Assembly (NCBI RefSeq): GCF_002102265.1 | Contig: NZ_LQPG01000056.1 | Span: forward strand, 1 to 57,523 | Direction of reading: 5' to 3' | Origin: Mycolicibacter longobardus | GTDB lineage: Bacteria; Actinomycetota; Actinomycetes; Mycobacteriales; Mycobacteriaceae | Length of the DNA stretch: 57,523 bases | Shown here: positions 24,018 to 31,811 of the stretch, one piece after another | Position numbering within the stretch: position 1 is the stretch's first letter | Layout: each line of letters opens with the position of its first letter | Notes under the pieces: model-generated | The model's database searches: none | Told to the model about the DNA's origin: nothing | Seen by the model: the letters and a program-made list of their open reading frames with translations, nothing else | Program-made: the position numbers and the translations under genes

Positions 24018-25162
24018 TCACCGCCGGCGCCGTCGTGCTCGACGGCCGAGTCCACCGGCCCGGGTGGGTGTCGGTGGCCGACGGGCGGATCGCCGACTGC
24101 GGTGCCGGAGTGCCACCGGTCGGGGCCGACACCGATTTCGGTGCCGGCGTGCTGGTTCCCGGCTTTGTCGACATGCACGTGCACGGCGGTGGCGGCGTGT
24201 CCTATGCCGACTCCGCTGGGGCCTCCTCGGAGGCCATCGACCGCGCCGCGGCACTGCACGCCCGCCACGGCACCACGGCAGGGCTGGCCAGCCTGGTGAC
24301 CGCTGCGCCGCAGGCGCTGCTGACCCAGGTGCGCACCCTGGCCGCGGCAACCCGGCGCGGTGTGGTGGACGGCATCCACCTGGAGGGGCCGTGGTTGAGC
24401 CGGCTGCATTGCGGCGCACACGACAGCGCCTGGCTGCGCGCCCCCGAGGCAGCCGAGGTCGATGCGCTGCTGGACGCCGGCGACGGTGCCATCCGGATGG
24501 TCACCCTGGCACCCGAGCTGCCCGACGCGGTGGCGATCATCCGGCGGCTGGTCGATGCGGGAATCGTTGTGGCCGTGGGCCATACCGACGCCGGTTATGA
24601 TCAGACGCAGGCCGCGATCGACGCCGGCGCGACCGTGGGAACACATCTGTTCAACGCGATGCGGGCACTGCATCATCGTGAGCCGGGACCGGTTCCCGCG
24701 CTGCTGGCCGACCCCCGGGTGACCGTCGAGCTGATCGCCGACGGCGTGCACCTGCACCCCGCGGTGATCCGGCACGTGGTGGCGACCGCCGGCCCGGATC
24801 GGGTCGCGTTGGTCACCGACGCGATGGCCGCGGCCGGAGCCGGCGACGGCGCATTCGCCCTGGGCGGGCTCGCCGTCGACGTCGCCGACGGCGTGGCCCG
24901 GCTGCGCGGCACGGCCACCATCGCCGGCAGCACCGCCACCATGGACCGGCTGTTCACCGCCGCGGTGCGCCTGCTCGGCGGCCAGATAGACACTGACGCG
25001 GCGCTGGCCGCGGCGGTGCGAATGACCTCCTCGACCCCGGCCCGCACGCTCGGACTGAACGGCGCCGGGGTTTTAGCCGCCGGGTCCGTGGCTAACCTGG
25101 TGGTGATGAACGCCGACCTGCAGGTGGAGCGTGTGATGCGCCGCGGCGCGTGGCTGAGGTGA
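24008..25162 (+). CDS. nagA: N-acetylglucosamine-6-phosphate deacetylase
   Basis: A 384-residue amidohydrolase converting GlcNAc-6-P to glucosamine-6-P and acetate, counterpart of Rv3332. Motifs: PGFVDMHVHGGGG (metal HxH), DGIHLEGPWLS (metal Glu), AVGHTDA (metal His), GTHLFNAM (metal His), ELIADGVHLHP and LVTDAMAAAG (catalytic Asp). Start is the ATG at 24008, overlapping the end of sugI in another frame, so the two are probably co-translated. Role: recycling of cell-wall or imported amino sugars. Confidence 0.93.
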   Translation: MPVITAGAVVLDGRVHRPGWVSVADGRIADCGAGVPPVGADTDFGAGVLVPGFVDMHVHGGGGVSYADSAGASSEAIDRAAALHARHGTTAGLASLVTAAPQALLTQVRTLAAATRRGVVDGIHLEGPWLSRLHCGAHDSAWLRAPEAAEVDALLDAGDGAIRMVTLAPELPDAVAIIRRLVDAGIVVAVGHTDAGYDQTQAAIDAGATVGTHLFNAMRALHHREPGPVPALLADPRVTVELIADGVHLHPAVIRHVVATAGPDRVALVTDAMAAAGAGDGAFALGGLAVDVADGVARLRGTATIAGSTATMDRLFTAAVRLLGGQIDTDAALAAAVRMTSSTPARTLGLNGAGVLAAGSVANLVVMNADLQVERVMRRGAWLR

Positions 25163-25171
25163 AGGAGAACC

Positions 25172-25492
25172 ATGAGCGAACCGACCGTCATCCATGACGA
25201 CGGGCAGTACCAGATCACCGTCGACGGCGAAAAGGCGGGATTCGCAGATTATGTCGACACCGGCGAGCAACGGATCTTCCACCACACCGTGATCGAGAAG
25301 GCCTTCGGCGGACGCGGTCTGGCCACCGCGCTCATCGGCGCAGCCCTGGAGGACACCCGCACCGCCGGTAAACGCATCGTGCCGACGTGTTCGTTCGTGG
25401 AGGGCTACATCAACAAGCACCCGGAATACGCGGACCTGGTCGACCCGGTCACCGACCAGACCGACGCCGCGATTCGCGCAGAACACAACTGA
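25172..25492 (+). CDS. Small GNAT-fold N-acetyltransferase-like protein
   Basis: A 106-residue protein of the short YjdJ/NATD1-like GNAT family. The acetyl-CoA-binding segment is HHTVIEKAFGGRGLATALIGAAL (R/Q-x-x-G-x-A/G pattern) followed by KRIVPTCSFVEGYINKHPEYADLV, the typical C-terminal strand with the Cys and the KHPEY motif. It begins 9 bp after nagA, with AAGGAGAA just before the ATG, so it belongs to the same transcript. Substrate unknown. Confidence 0.82.
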   Translation: MSEPTVIHDDGQYQITVDGEKAGFADYVDTGEQRIFHHTVIEKAFGGRGLATALIGAALEDTRTAGKRIVPTCSFVEGYINKHPEYADLVDPVTDQTDAAIRAEHN

Positions 25493-25494
25493 CC

Positions 25495-25950
25495 GTGACT
25501 CGGGTACCAGTCAACAAGCAGTCAGCCTCGGTCTACCGGGCCTACCTTGACGCCGCAGCCGAGGTGCGGGCACGCGCCGAAGACGCCGGGTTGTCGCGGA
25601 CCGTCCTGGAGCTGGTGAATCTGCGGGTGTCCCAGATCAATGGGTGCGCTTTCTGCCTGAACATGCACAGCAAGGCACTGCTGGAGACCGGCGACACCGT
25701 GCAGCGGATTGCGGTGCTGCCGGCCTGGCGAGACACGCAGTTGTTCTCCGATACCGAACGGGCCGCGCTCGAGATCGCCGAAACCGTCACGTGGATCTCC
25801 GACACCCACCTGGACGACGACGAGTACACGCTGCTGCGCGAGCACCTCACCGACGATCAGGTTTCGCTGTTGATCTGGTCGGCGATCACGATCAACGCGT
25901 TCAACCGGGTATCAATCATGAGCCGTTACCCGGTGCGGGCCGAGAAGTAA
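25495..25950 (+). CDS. AhpD-like carboxymuconolactone decarboxylase-family protein
   Basis: A 151-residue helical CMD/AhpD-fold protein. The redox motif is complete here: Cys51 and Cys54 with His58 (INGCAFCLNMHSK), the E-CxxC-x3-H arrangement of alkylhydroperoxidase AhpD, although the usual Glu position is Asn. Start is GTG 25495, two bases after the GNAT stop; the frame upstream is the GNAT shadow. Probable role: thiol-dependent peroxide or electrophile reduction. It differs from the other CMD protein of the window, which lacks the histidine. It ends the sugI-nagA-GNAT run. Confidence 0.82.
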   Translation: MTRVPVNKQSASVYRAYLDAAAEVRARAEDAGLSRTVLELVNLRVSQINGCAFCLNMHSKALLETGDTVQRIAVLPAWRDTQLFSDTERAALEIAETVTWISDTHLDDDEYTLLREHLTDDQVSLLIWSAITINAFNRVSIMSRYPVRAEK

Positions 25951-26008
25951 GAAACCGTATCCCCACGCATGGCTGATACACGGCCAGGTCCGGCCATATA
26001 GTTCAAAT

Positions 26009-26038
26009 TTGTATTACCTAGTGATACGTGGATATGAT
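26009..26038 (+). promoter_or_regulatory. marR promoter with palindromic operator between -35 and -10
   Basis: TTGTAT (26009-26014) and TATGAT (26033-26038) form a promoter with an 18-base spacer. GTATTACCTAGTGATAC (26011-26027) is an imperfect palindrome (7-base arms, six matches) overlapping the -35 and spacer, the size and place expected of an autoregulatory MarR operator. The predicted start point is about 26045-26046. Confidence 0.65.
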
Positions 26039-26045
26039 GGTGTCA

Positions 26046-26090
26046 ATGCCAGCGTTTAGCAGGCAGATTGACCTCCACGGCCGTCATTGA
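26046..26090 (+). CDS. Predicted leaderless 14-residue leader ORF upstream of marR
   Basis: ATG at 26046 lies seven bases after the -10 TATGAT, so a leaderless mRNA would begin at or next to it. It encodes MPAFSRQIDLHGRH and stops at 26090, 40 bases before the marR ATG. The RQIDLHGRH pattern (Arg then Asp-Leu then Arg) recalls the short leader peptides found upstream of actinobacterial genes, but it lacks their cysteines. Too short for usual ORF calling. Existence as a translated ORF is inference. Confidence 0.4.
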   Translation: MPAFSRQIDLHGRH

Positions 26091-26130
26091 TTCAAACACG
26101 TATGACCGCCCTCTAGAGATGAGGTACCCG

Positions 26131-26592
26131 ATGACCGCCACACTGTCCCACCCGCAGGCGCGGGCCTGGGGCGCCTACATCGAGAGCAGCATCCGGCTCG
26201 AGGCCCGGCTCGACGAACTGTTGCGCGAGCAGACCGGCCTCACCCTGATCGACTACAACCTGCTCATGCTGCTGGCCGGCGCTCCGGAACATCGCATGCG
26301 CATGAGCGAGCTCGCCGATCGGATGGCCTTCTCCCGCAGCCGGATCACCTACCAGATCGACTCGATGACCAAGCGGGGGCTGACGGTACGCGAATCGGCA
26401 CCCGACGACCGGCGGGGCTACCGCGCCGTGCTCACCGCCTCTGGGCTCCAGACCCTGCAGCAGGCCATGCCCAAGCAGGCCGCTTCAGTTCGCGAGCTGT
26501 TCCTCGACGATCTCGACGCCGACGAACTGGCCTGCGTCGAGCGCATCTTCACCCGGCTCCGTCACCGCCTGCGCAATGAAGGAGAGGTGTGA
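26131..26592 (+). CDS. MarR-family transcriptional regulator
   Basis: A 153-residue winged-helix repressor. The helix-turn-helix and wing are seen in RMRMSELADRMAFSRSRITYQIDSMTKRGLTVRESAPDDRRGYRAVLTASG, with the family DxR wing tip (DDRRGY). Helical dimerisation segments lie at both ends. The frame is open from a TTG at 26068, but ATG 26131 follows a GAGGT Shine-Dalgarno by five bases and gives the usual MarR N-terminus. It is co-transcribed with a PPOX protein (four-base overlap) and a methyltransferase (overlap), and probably autoregulates through the operator at 26011-26027. Confidence 0.88.
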   Translation: MTATLSHPQARAWGAYIESSIRLEARLDELLREQTGLTLIDYNLLMLLAGAPEHRMRMSELADRMAFSRSRITYQIDSMTKRGLTVRESAPDDRRGYRAVLTASGLQTLQQAMPKQAASVRELFLDDLDADELACVERIFTRLRHRLRNEGEV

Positions 26593-27011
26593 CCGTGACA
26601 TTCACCCCCGCCGAATCCGCCTACCTGCGTGAGCAGTCGATCGGGCGCCTGGCCACCATCGGACCCGCCGGCGATCCACAGATCAGACCGGTCGGTGTCC
26701 ACCTCGGTCCGGACGGAACCACCATCGACATCGTCGGTCACGCACTGTCACGAACCCAGAAGTGGCGCAACGTTATCCGAGACCCACAGGTGGCGTTCAT
26801 CGTCGACACCGTGATCTCGGTGCAGCCGCCGACAGCCCGCGGCATCGAGATCCGCGGCATCGGCACCGCACTGCCGGGGGCGGGCAGCACCGAAGGCGGC
26901 CTGTCCGGCGACATCATCCGGATCACCCCGCGGCGGATCGTGGCCTGGGGCCTGGACTCACCGGGCACCACCGCCCGCGACGTCACCGACGATGAAACGA
27001 ACACACCATGA
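26589..27011 (+). CDS. PPOX-class F420-dependent oxidoreductase
   Basis: A 140-residue split-barrel protein: SAYLREQSIGRLATIGPAGDPQIRPVGVHLGPDG, then GHALSRTQKWRNVIRDPQVAFIVD, and RGIEIRGIGTAL. These match the F420-binding PPOX group with its K-W-R-N cofactor-phosphate segment. The GTG at 26589 overlaps the marR stop (GTGA); a second GTG at 26595 is possible. Being in the MarR operon, it is a candidate detoxifying reductase. The ligand sensed by the regulator may be related to its substrate, which is inference. Confidence 0.8.
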   Translation: MTVTFTPAESAYLREQSIGRLATIGPAGDPQIRPVGVHLGPDGTTIDIVGHALSRTQKWRNVIRDPQVAFIVDTVISVQPPTARGIEIRGIGTALPGAGSTEGGLSGDIIRITPRRIVAWGLDSPGTTARDVTDDETNTP

Positions 27012-27613
27012 CGCACAAGATCGACTGGGACCAGGCCTACCGGCACCCGCAGGCCCCCGCGTGGAACATCGGTGCACCGCAGCCGGAATACGCGGCGCTG
27101 ATCGAGCAGCCGGGCACCGTCGGCGACGACGTGCTCGACGCGGGGTGCGGCCACGCCGAACTCTCCCTGGCGCTGGCCGAGCGCGGCCACACCGTCGTCG
27201 GCATCGATCTGTCCCCCACCGCGGTCGCGGCCGCCACCGCTGCCGCTGCCGAGCGCGGTCTGACCACCGCGACGTTCGCCGCAGCCGACATCACCGCACT
27301 GACGGGCTACGACGGCCGGTTCTCCACCATCTTCGACAGCGGGCTGCTGCACGCCCTGCCCGCCGAACGGCGGGAGGACTATGTGCGGGCAATGCACCGT
27401 GCCGCGGCTCCCGGCGCGACGTTCTACGTCCTGGCCTTCGGTGTTGGCGCCTTCACCGACCATGACGGTCCCACGCCCACCCAGTTCACCGAAGCACAGC
27501 TGCGCGAAACGGTTTCGACATGCTGGCGGGTCGAGGAGGTCCGGCCGGCACCGCTGTACGCCACCATCGGCCAGATGCCCGGCTTCCTGGTGACCGCACA
27601 CAAGGAGGACTGA
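27008..27613 (+). CDS. Class I SAM-dependent methyltransferase
   Basis: A 201-residue Rossmann-fold methyltransferase. SAM-binding motif I is VLDAGCGHAELSLALAERG, followed by GIDLS (acidic motif II), AADITAL and the post-motif FDSGLLHALP. The N-terminus IDWDQAYRHPQAPAWNIGAPQPEYAALIE is typical of small-molecule (thiopurine or tellurite-type) methyltransferases. The ATG at 27008 overlaps the previous stop, making a marR-PPOX-methyltransferase operon consistent with xenobiotic handling. Substrate not identifiable. Confidence 0.83.
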   Translation: MTHKIDWDQAYRHPQAPAWNIGAPQPEYAALIEQPGTVGDDVLDAGCGHAELSLALAERGHTVVGIDLSPTAVAAATAAAAERGLTTATFAAADITALTGYDGRFSTIFDSGLLHALPAERREDYVRAMHRAAAPGATFYVLAFGVGAFTDHDGPTPTQFTEAQLRETVSTCWRVEEVRPAPLYATIGQMPGFLVTAHKED

Positions 27614-27625
27614 CCCAACCGGGCG

Positions 27626-28522
27626 TCAGTCCGTGCGCAAGTTCTCCGCCGACGTCGCCGCCCACGCGGTGGCGAACAGAATGAGCCGGGTGGTGATGTA
27701 GGCGAACACCAGCAGGCCCAGGACCGGCCCGAACACCGCCCCGGCCGGGCCGTTGACCACCGACTGCAGATAAACCGAACCCGCCTGCTTGAACAGTTCG
27801 TAGCCCACCGCGGCGATCGCGCCGGCCTCCATCGCACTGTCGAAGCTCACCGACTCCCGGGGCAGGCGGGCGATCATCCAGGTGAACAGCAGCCAGGACA
27901 CCCCGGCCGCCATCGTCAGCGATGCGACCCGCAGCAGCCCGCCCAGCAGTGTGAAGTCGGGTACCCCCAGCCAGCGCAGGACGCTTCGCATCAGCTTCGG
28001 GTCGGCCAGGGCCGTCAGCGCGATGGTTGCCAGCATGGCGCCGAACGCCGCCACCATCGCAAGCAGATCCGACAGCTTGGCCGATACGAAACCCTGCTTG
28101 TCCGAACGGGTTTCCCACATCTGAGACAGGGCCTCGCGCAGGTTGGCCATCCAGGTCAGGCCCACCCAGCCGGCGGTGGCCAGGCCGATCAGCCCCACCG
28201 AGGCGCGCGAGGCGATCGCGGTGTCCATCAAGGTGATCAGCTCGTTGCCGAACTCACCGGGAATCGCATGCTTGATCCGGCGCTCGATCTCGTCGAGCAC
28301 CTCGGGCCGCCGAGACAGCAGGAAGCCGCCGACGGAGAAGCCGACCATCGCCAGTGGGAACAGCGCGAAAATGGTGTAGTAGCTCATCCCGGCGGCGAAG
28401 AAGTTGCCCTGGCGGTCGTCGTAGCGCTCCTGCGCCCGCACCACGTGATCGAACCAGCCATAGCGCGACCGCAGCCGGTCGATGATGCCCGGCTTGGAGG
28501 GGTCGCTCGCGGCCTTGCTCAT
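27626..28522 (-). CDS. YihY/BrkB-family inner membrane protein
   Basis: A 298-residue polytopic membrane protein with six predicted helices, counterpart of Rv3335c. Family marks: GWFDHVVRAQERYDDRQGNFFAAGMSYYTIFALFPLAMVG and the C-terminal GAVFGPVLGLLVFAYITTRLILFATAWAA. Once called a ribonuclease BN, the family is now treated as membrane proteins of uncertain transport-like role. The start overlaps the end of trpS by four bases. It is convergent with the methyltransferase 12 bp away. Confidence 0.87.
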   Translation of the reverse strand: MSKAASDPSKPGIIDRLRSRYGWFDHVVRAQERYDDRQGNFFAAGMSYYTIFALFPLAMVGFSVGGFLLSRRPEVLDEIERRIKHAIPGEFGNELITLMDTAIASRASVGLIGLATAGWVGLTWMANLREALSQMWETRSDKQGFVSAKLSDLLAMVAAFGAMLATIALTALADPKLMRSVLRWLGVPDFTLLGGLLRVASLTMAAGVSWLLFTWMIARLPRESVSFDSAMEAGAIAAVGYELFKQAGSVYLQSVVNGPAGAVFGPVLGLLVFAYITTRLILFATAWAATSAENLRTD

Positions 28523-29541
28523 GCCGGCGGCGGAAGGAATCCCACCCGGTCGTACACCCGCTCGATGGTTTTGGCGGCCACCGCACGGGCTCGCTCCGCC
28601 CCGGCCGCCAGCACCGCCTGCAGCTCGGCCGGGTCGGCGAGCAGTTCGTCCACCCGGGCCTTGATCGGGGTGACGAAGTCCGCGACCGCCTCGGCGGTCT
28701 CCTTCTTCAGGTCGCCGTAGCCGCGCCCGGCATAGCCGTCCACCAGCTTGTCGATGCTTTCACCGGTGATCGCGGACTGGATGGTCAGCAGGTTGGACAC
28801 CCCCGGCTTGGACTCGGGGTCGTAGCGGATCTCGCGTTCGGAGTCGGTGACCGCCGAGCGAATCTTCTTGGCGCTGCGCGCCGGATCGTCGAGCAGGCTG
28901 ATCAGCCCGGCATCGGTGGCCGCCGACTTGCTCATCTTGGACGTCGGATCGGCCAGGTCGTAGATCTTGGCGGTGGCCTTGGGGATCATCGGCTCCGGCA
29001 CCACGAAGGTGTCCGGGAACCGCGCGTTGAACCGCTGCGCGACGTCGCGCGCCAGTTCCAGATGCTGGCGCTGGTCTTCGCCCACCGGCACCACATCGGT
29101 GTCGTAGAGCAGCACATCGGCGGCCATCAGCACCGGGTAGGTGAACAGCCCCACGGTGGTGGAGTCCGAGCCGTGCCTGGCCGACTTGTCCTTGAACTGA
29201 GTCATCCGCGAGGCCTGCCCGAAACCGGTGAAACAGCCCAGCACCCAAGCCAGTTCGGCGTGCGCCGGAACGTGGCTCTGCACGAAGATCGCGCTGCGGG
29301 CCGGGTCGATCCCCAGGGCAAGGTACTGCGCGGCCGTCACCAGGGTGCTGCGGCGCAGCGTCTCGGGGTCCCAGCCCGGGACGGTGATGGCGTGCATGTC
29401 GACGACGCAGAACAGTGCGTCGTGATCGTCCTGCAGCTCCGCCCAATGGGTAATCGCCCCCAGAGCGTTGCCGAGGTGCAGCGACGCCGAGGTGGGCTGG
29501 ACGCCGGAGAATACGACGGGACGTGAAGGGTTGGTGCTCAT
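28519..29541 (-). CDS. trpS: Tryptophanyl-tRNA synthetase
   Basis: A 340-residue class Ic aminoacyl-tRNA synthetase charging tRNA-Trp, counterpart of Rv3336c. Class I signatures: the HIGH-like SASLHLGNALGA, GEDQRQHLELARDVAQRFN, and SKMSKSAATD (KMSKS loop). It is upstream of and overlapping the YihY gene, the same order as in M. tuberculosis. The 78-bp gap to the divergent tetR gene holds the TetR palindrome. Confidence 0.96.
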   Translation of the reverse strand: MSTNPSRPVVFSGVQPTSASLHLGNALGAITHWAELQDDHDALFCVVDMHAITVPGWDPETLRRSTLVTAAQYLALGIDPARSAIFVQSHVPAHAELAWVLGCFTGFGQASRMTQFKDKSARHGSDSTTVGLFTYPVLMAADVLLYDTDVVPVGEDQRQHLELARDVAQRFNARFPDTFVVPEPMIPKATAKIYDLADPTSKMSKSAATDAGLISLLDDPARSAKKIRSAVTDSEREIRYDPESKPGVSNLLTIQSAITGESIDKLVDGYAGRGYGDLKKETAEAVADFVTPIKARVDELLADPAELQAVLAAGAERARAVAAKTIERVYDRVGFLPPPA

Positions 29542-29585
29542 GATCGCTCGATCCTGTCACGCCGGGGCCGCGACCGGCGCACCTG

Positions 29586-29609
29586 GTAACAGAGCGGGCG
29601 CTCTGTTAC
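29586..29609. promoter_or_regulatory. Perfect palindromic TetR operator
   Basis: gtaacagagcg (29586-29596), two bases, then cgctctgttac (29599-29609): a perfect 24-bp palindrome with 11-base arms, ending 10 bp before the tetR ATG. It fits a TetR autorepressor site and may also affect the divergent trpS promoter. Confidence 0.8.
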
Positions 29610-29619
29610 GGTGTCGGCC

Positions 29620-30240
29620 ATGCCCCGCCCGCGCGTGTACGACCCCGACCGGGTGTTGGACGCCGTCGAGTCGCTGGCCGCGGGGGCCGGCCCCGCCGCG
29701 GTGACCATCCGCGCCGTCGGAGAGGCCACCGGGGCCTCCAACGGTGCGGTGTACCACGGCTTCGGCTCCCGGGCCGGGCTGATGGCCGCCGCCTGGCTGC
29801 GGGCCGCCCGACGCTTTCTGGCGGTGCAGGGCGCACTGGTGGACACCGCGTCCGGACCGGACGAGGCCGTCGAGGCTGTGGTCGCCGCCGCCGACGCCCC
29901 AGTGACGTTCGCCGAAGACCACCCGGAGGCGGCCAAGCTGCTGCTGGCGATCCCGCGCGACGAACTGCTCGACACCGACCTGCCGCCCGACCTGGCCGAG
30001 CAGCTGCGTCGTGTCGACGCCGAACTGGTCGGCCTGCTCGTCCGGCTGGCCGAGGCGCTGTGGCAGCGCCGCGACACCGCCGCGGTCGATACCATCACCA
30101 CCTGCATCGTCGACCTGCCCACCGCGATCGTGCTCAACCGGAACCGGTTGGGCAGCGCACGCGCCCACGCCCATCTGCACGCGGCGGTACGCGCCGTGCT
30201 GGCGGTCGGACCAACCCCGAGAAAGGAACCATCGCAGTGA
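29620..30240 (+). CDS. TetR-family transcriptional repressor
   Basis: A 206-residue regulator with an N-terminal TetR DNA-binding domain (VLDAVESLAAGAGPAAVTIRAVGEATGASNGAVYHGFGSRAGLM) and an all-helical ligand domain. ATG 29620 is chosen; an in-frame GTG at 29611 is possible but would place the start almost on the operator. The crotonase gene start overlaps its stop (GTGA), so this is a two-gene operon likely repressed through the palindrome just upstream. The inducer may be an acyl-CoA related to the crotonase substrate (inference). Confidence 0.9.
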   Translation: MPRPRVYDPDRVLDAVESLAAGAGPAAVTIRAVGEATGASNGAVYHGFGSRAGLMAAAWLRAARRFLAVQGALVDTASGPDEAVEAVVAAADAPVTFAEDHPEAAKLLLAIPRDELLDTDLPPDLAEQLRRVDAELVGLLVRLAEALWQRRDTAAVDTITTCIVDLPTAIVLNRNRLGSARAHAHLHAAVRAVLAVGPTPRKEPSQ

Positions 30241-30887
30241 ACCTGACCTATGACGACAAGATCGCCGTACTGGACCTCGGCGACGACGAAAACCGGTTCT
30301 CCCCGGACTTTCTCGACGAGATCAACCGGGTGCTCGACGAGGTGCTGGCCGCCGGTGCACACGGCCTGGTGACCACCGCGGGCGGCAAGTTCTACACCAA
30401 CGGCCTGGACCTGGATTGGCTGATGGCCCACGGCGACCGCACCGACTGGTACGTCGGGCGGGTGCACGCTCTGCTGGCGCGGATGTTGACACTGCCGATC
30501 CCGACCGCGGCGGCCGTCGTCGGCCACGCCTTCGGCGCCGGCGCGATGCTGGCGATCGCCCATGACTTCCGGGTGATGCGCGCCGACCGCGGCTTCTTCT
30601 GTTTCCCCGAGATCGACATCCGGATCCCGTTCACCCCCGGCATGGCCGCGCTGATCCAGGCCAAGCTCACCCCGCAGGCCCAGGTGGCGTCGATGACGAC
30701 GGGCCGCAGGTTCGGCGGGGTGGACGCGCAGCAGATCGGCATCGTGGACGCCACCGCCGGCGAGGGCGCGGTCACCCCGGCCGCGACCGAGTTCCTTCGG
30801 CCGCTGGCCGGCAAGGACTCGGGCACGCTGGGCGCGATCAAGGCCACCATGTTCGATCCTGCGGTGGCCGCGCTGACCGGCGCGTGA
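30237..30887 (+). CDS. Crotonase-fold enoyl-CoA hydratase/isomerase
   Basis: A 216-residue crotonase-superfamily enzyme. The oxyanion-hole segments are visible as GGKFYTNGLDLDWL and VVGHAFGAGAMLAIAHDFRVM. The usual catalytic Glu region reads FPEIDIRIPFTPGMAALIQAKL, like the short Delta3-Delta2 enoyl-CoA isomerases of plants and actinobacteria. It is shorter than the 250-260 residues of full ECHs. GTG 30237 follows GAAAGGA in tetR. Acts on unsaturated acyl-CoA; the precise reaction is not determined. A strong stem-loop begins at its stop codon. Confidence 0.82.
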   Translation: MNLTYDDKIAVLDLGDDENRFSPDFLDEINRVLDEVLAAGAHGLVTTAGGKFYTNGLDLDWLMAHGDRTDWYVGRVHALLARMLTLPIPTAAAVVGHAFGAGAMLAIAHDFRVMRADRGFFCFPEIDIRIPFTPGMAALIQAKLTPQAQVASMTTGRRFGGVDAQQIGIVDATAGEGAVTPAATEFLRPLAGKDSGTLGAIKATMFDPAVAALTGA

Positions 30888-30934
30888 TTTCGGCGCGGTT
30901 CTGCTCGCTCAGCGGCAGTTTCCGCGCCGAAATC
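30886..30934 (+). terminator. Inverted repeat / terminator after the crotonase gene
   Basis: gatttcggcgcgg (30886-30898) and ccgcgccgaaatc (30922-30934) are perfect 13-base arms. The 23-base loop itself contains a ctgc/gcag pair. It starts within the crotonase stop and ends 22 bp before cobG. Similar GATTTCGGCGCG elements appear to be a dispersed mycobacterial intergenic repeat. Confidence 0.7.
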
Positions 30935-30956
30935 GAGGCGGTGTGAGAATCGACCG

Positions 30957-31811
30957 GTGATCAGCGAGCCGCGCACCCGCGCCGACCGGTGTCCGGGCGT
31001 GCTGCGACCCTGGTCGGCCGAAGACGGGCTGCTGGTGCGGCTGCGCCTGGTCGGCGGCCGACTACCGACCCCGGCGCTGGCCCGATTACTGCAGGTCAGC
31101 GCCGATTTCGCGGACGGCTCGATCTACCTGACCAAGCGGGCGAACCTCCAGCTGCGCGGGCTGCCCGGGCACCGCGGAGCGCTCACCCCCGAGGCCCTGG
31201 CCGCAATCGAGTCGACCGGGCTGCTGCCGTCGCGCACCCACGAGCTGGTCCGCAACATCCTGGTCTCCCCACAGACCGGCCATGCCGGCGGCAGAGCCGA
31301 CCTGCGCCCGGTGGCGGCCCAGCTGGACGCGCTGCTCTGCGCTGACCCGAGACTTACCCGACTGCCCGGCCGATTCCTATTCGTCCTCGACGACGGCCGC
31401 GGAGACCTGCTGAACCGGGCGGCCGACGCCGGTCTGGTGGCGCTGTCGGGCGAGCAGGCGCAGTTGCGGCTCGGCGAGCACTGGGGCGACGTGGTCACTG
31501 TCGCCGACGCCGCAGGCCGGCTTGCCGAGCTGGCGGGTGCGTTTCAGGAGGCGCGCGGCGAACGGCCGGACGCGCCGTGGCATGTTCACGAACTGGCCCG
31601 CCCACTTCGGCCCGCCGTTGCGGCCGACCCGCGCGTCCCGGCCCCATCGGGTCCGTTACCGTTTGGCAGCGTGCCCGGCGGCACCCACCTGCACGTGCCC
31701 GACGGGGTGCTCACGCCGGACCACGCGCGGTCGCTGCTGGAGCACACCGAGCTCGTGGTGACGCCATGGCAGGGTGTCTTCATCCCCCAGGCCCAGGAGG
31801 CGAATCGGTGA
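30957..31811 (+). CDS. cobG: Precorrin-3B synthase-like protein, C-terminally short, without Fe-S cysteines
   Basis: A 284-residue protein of the nitrite/sulfite-reductase ferredoxin-like family at the head of cobG-cobH-cobIJ-cobM. The N-terminus RCPGVLRPWSAEDGLLVRLRLVGG, SIYLTKRANLQLRGL, THELVRNILVSPQTG and the repeat-like GGTHLHVPDGVLTPDHARSLLEHTELVVTPWQGVFIP match CobG, which oxygenates precorrin-3A before ring contraction. It stops right after the TPW-x-x-VxIP strand, where longer homologs (about 360-460 residues) continue with Cys motifs for a [4Fe-4S] cluster and siroheme-type site. Only Cys12 and Cys128 occur, so a [4Fe-4S] cluster cannot be built in the usual way. cobH starts four bases before its end, leaving no room for a frameshifted remainder. 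Confidence 0.78.
   Translation: MISEPRTRADRCPGVLRPWSAEDGLLVRLRLVGGRLPTPALARLLQVSADFADGSIYLTKRANLQLRGLPGHRGALTPEALAAIESTGLLPSRTHELVRNILVSPQTGHAGGRADLRPVAAQLDALLCADPRLTRLPGRFLFVLDDGRGDLLNRAADAGLVALSGEQAQLRLGEHWGDVVTVADAAGRLAELAGAFQEARGERPDAPWHVHELARPLRPAVAADPRVPAPSGPLPFGSVPGGTHLHVPDGVLTPDHARSLLEHTELVVTPWQGVFIPQAQEANR

Noticed and set aside
30957..31811. CobG shortness as a frameshift or sequencing error
   Set aside because: cobH begins with its proper N-terminus four bases before the cobG stop, so there is no downstream DNA that could encode a missing C-terminus.
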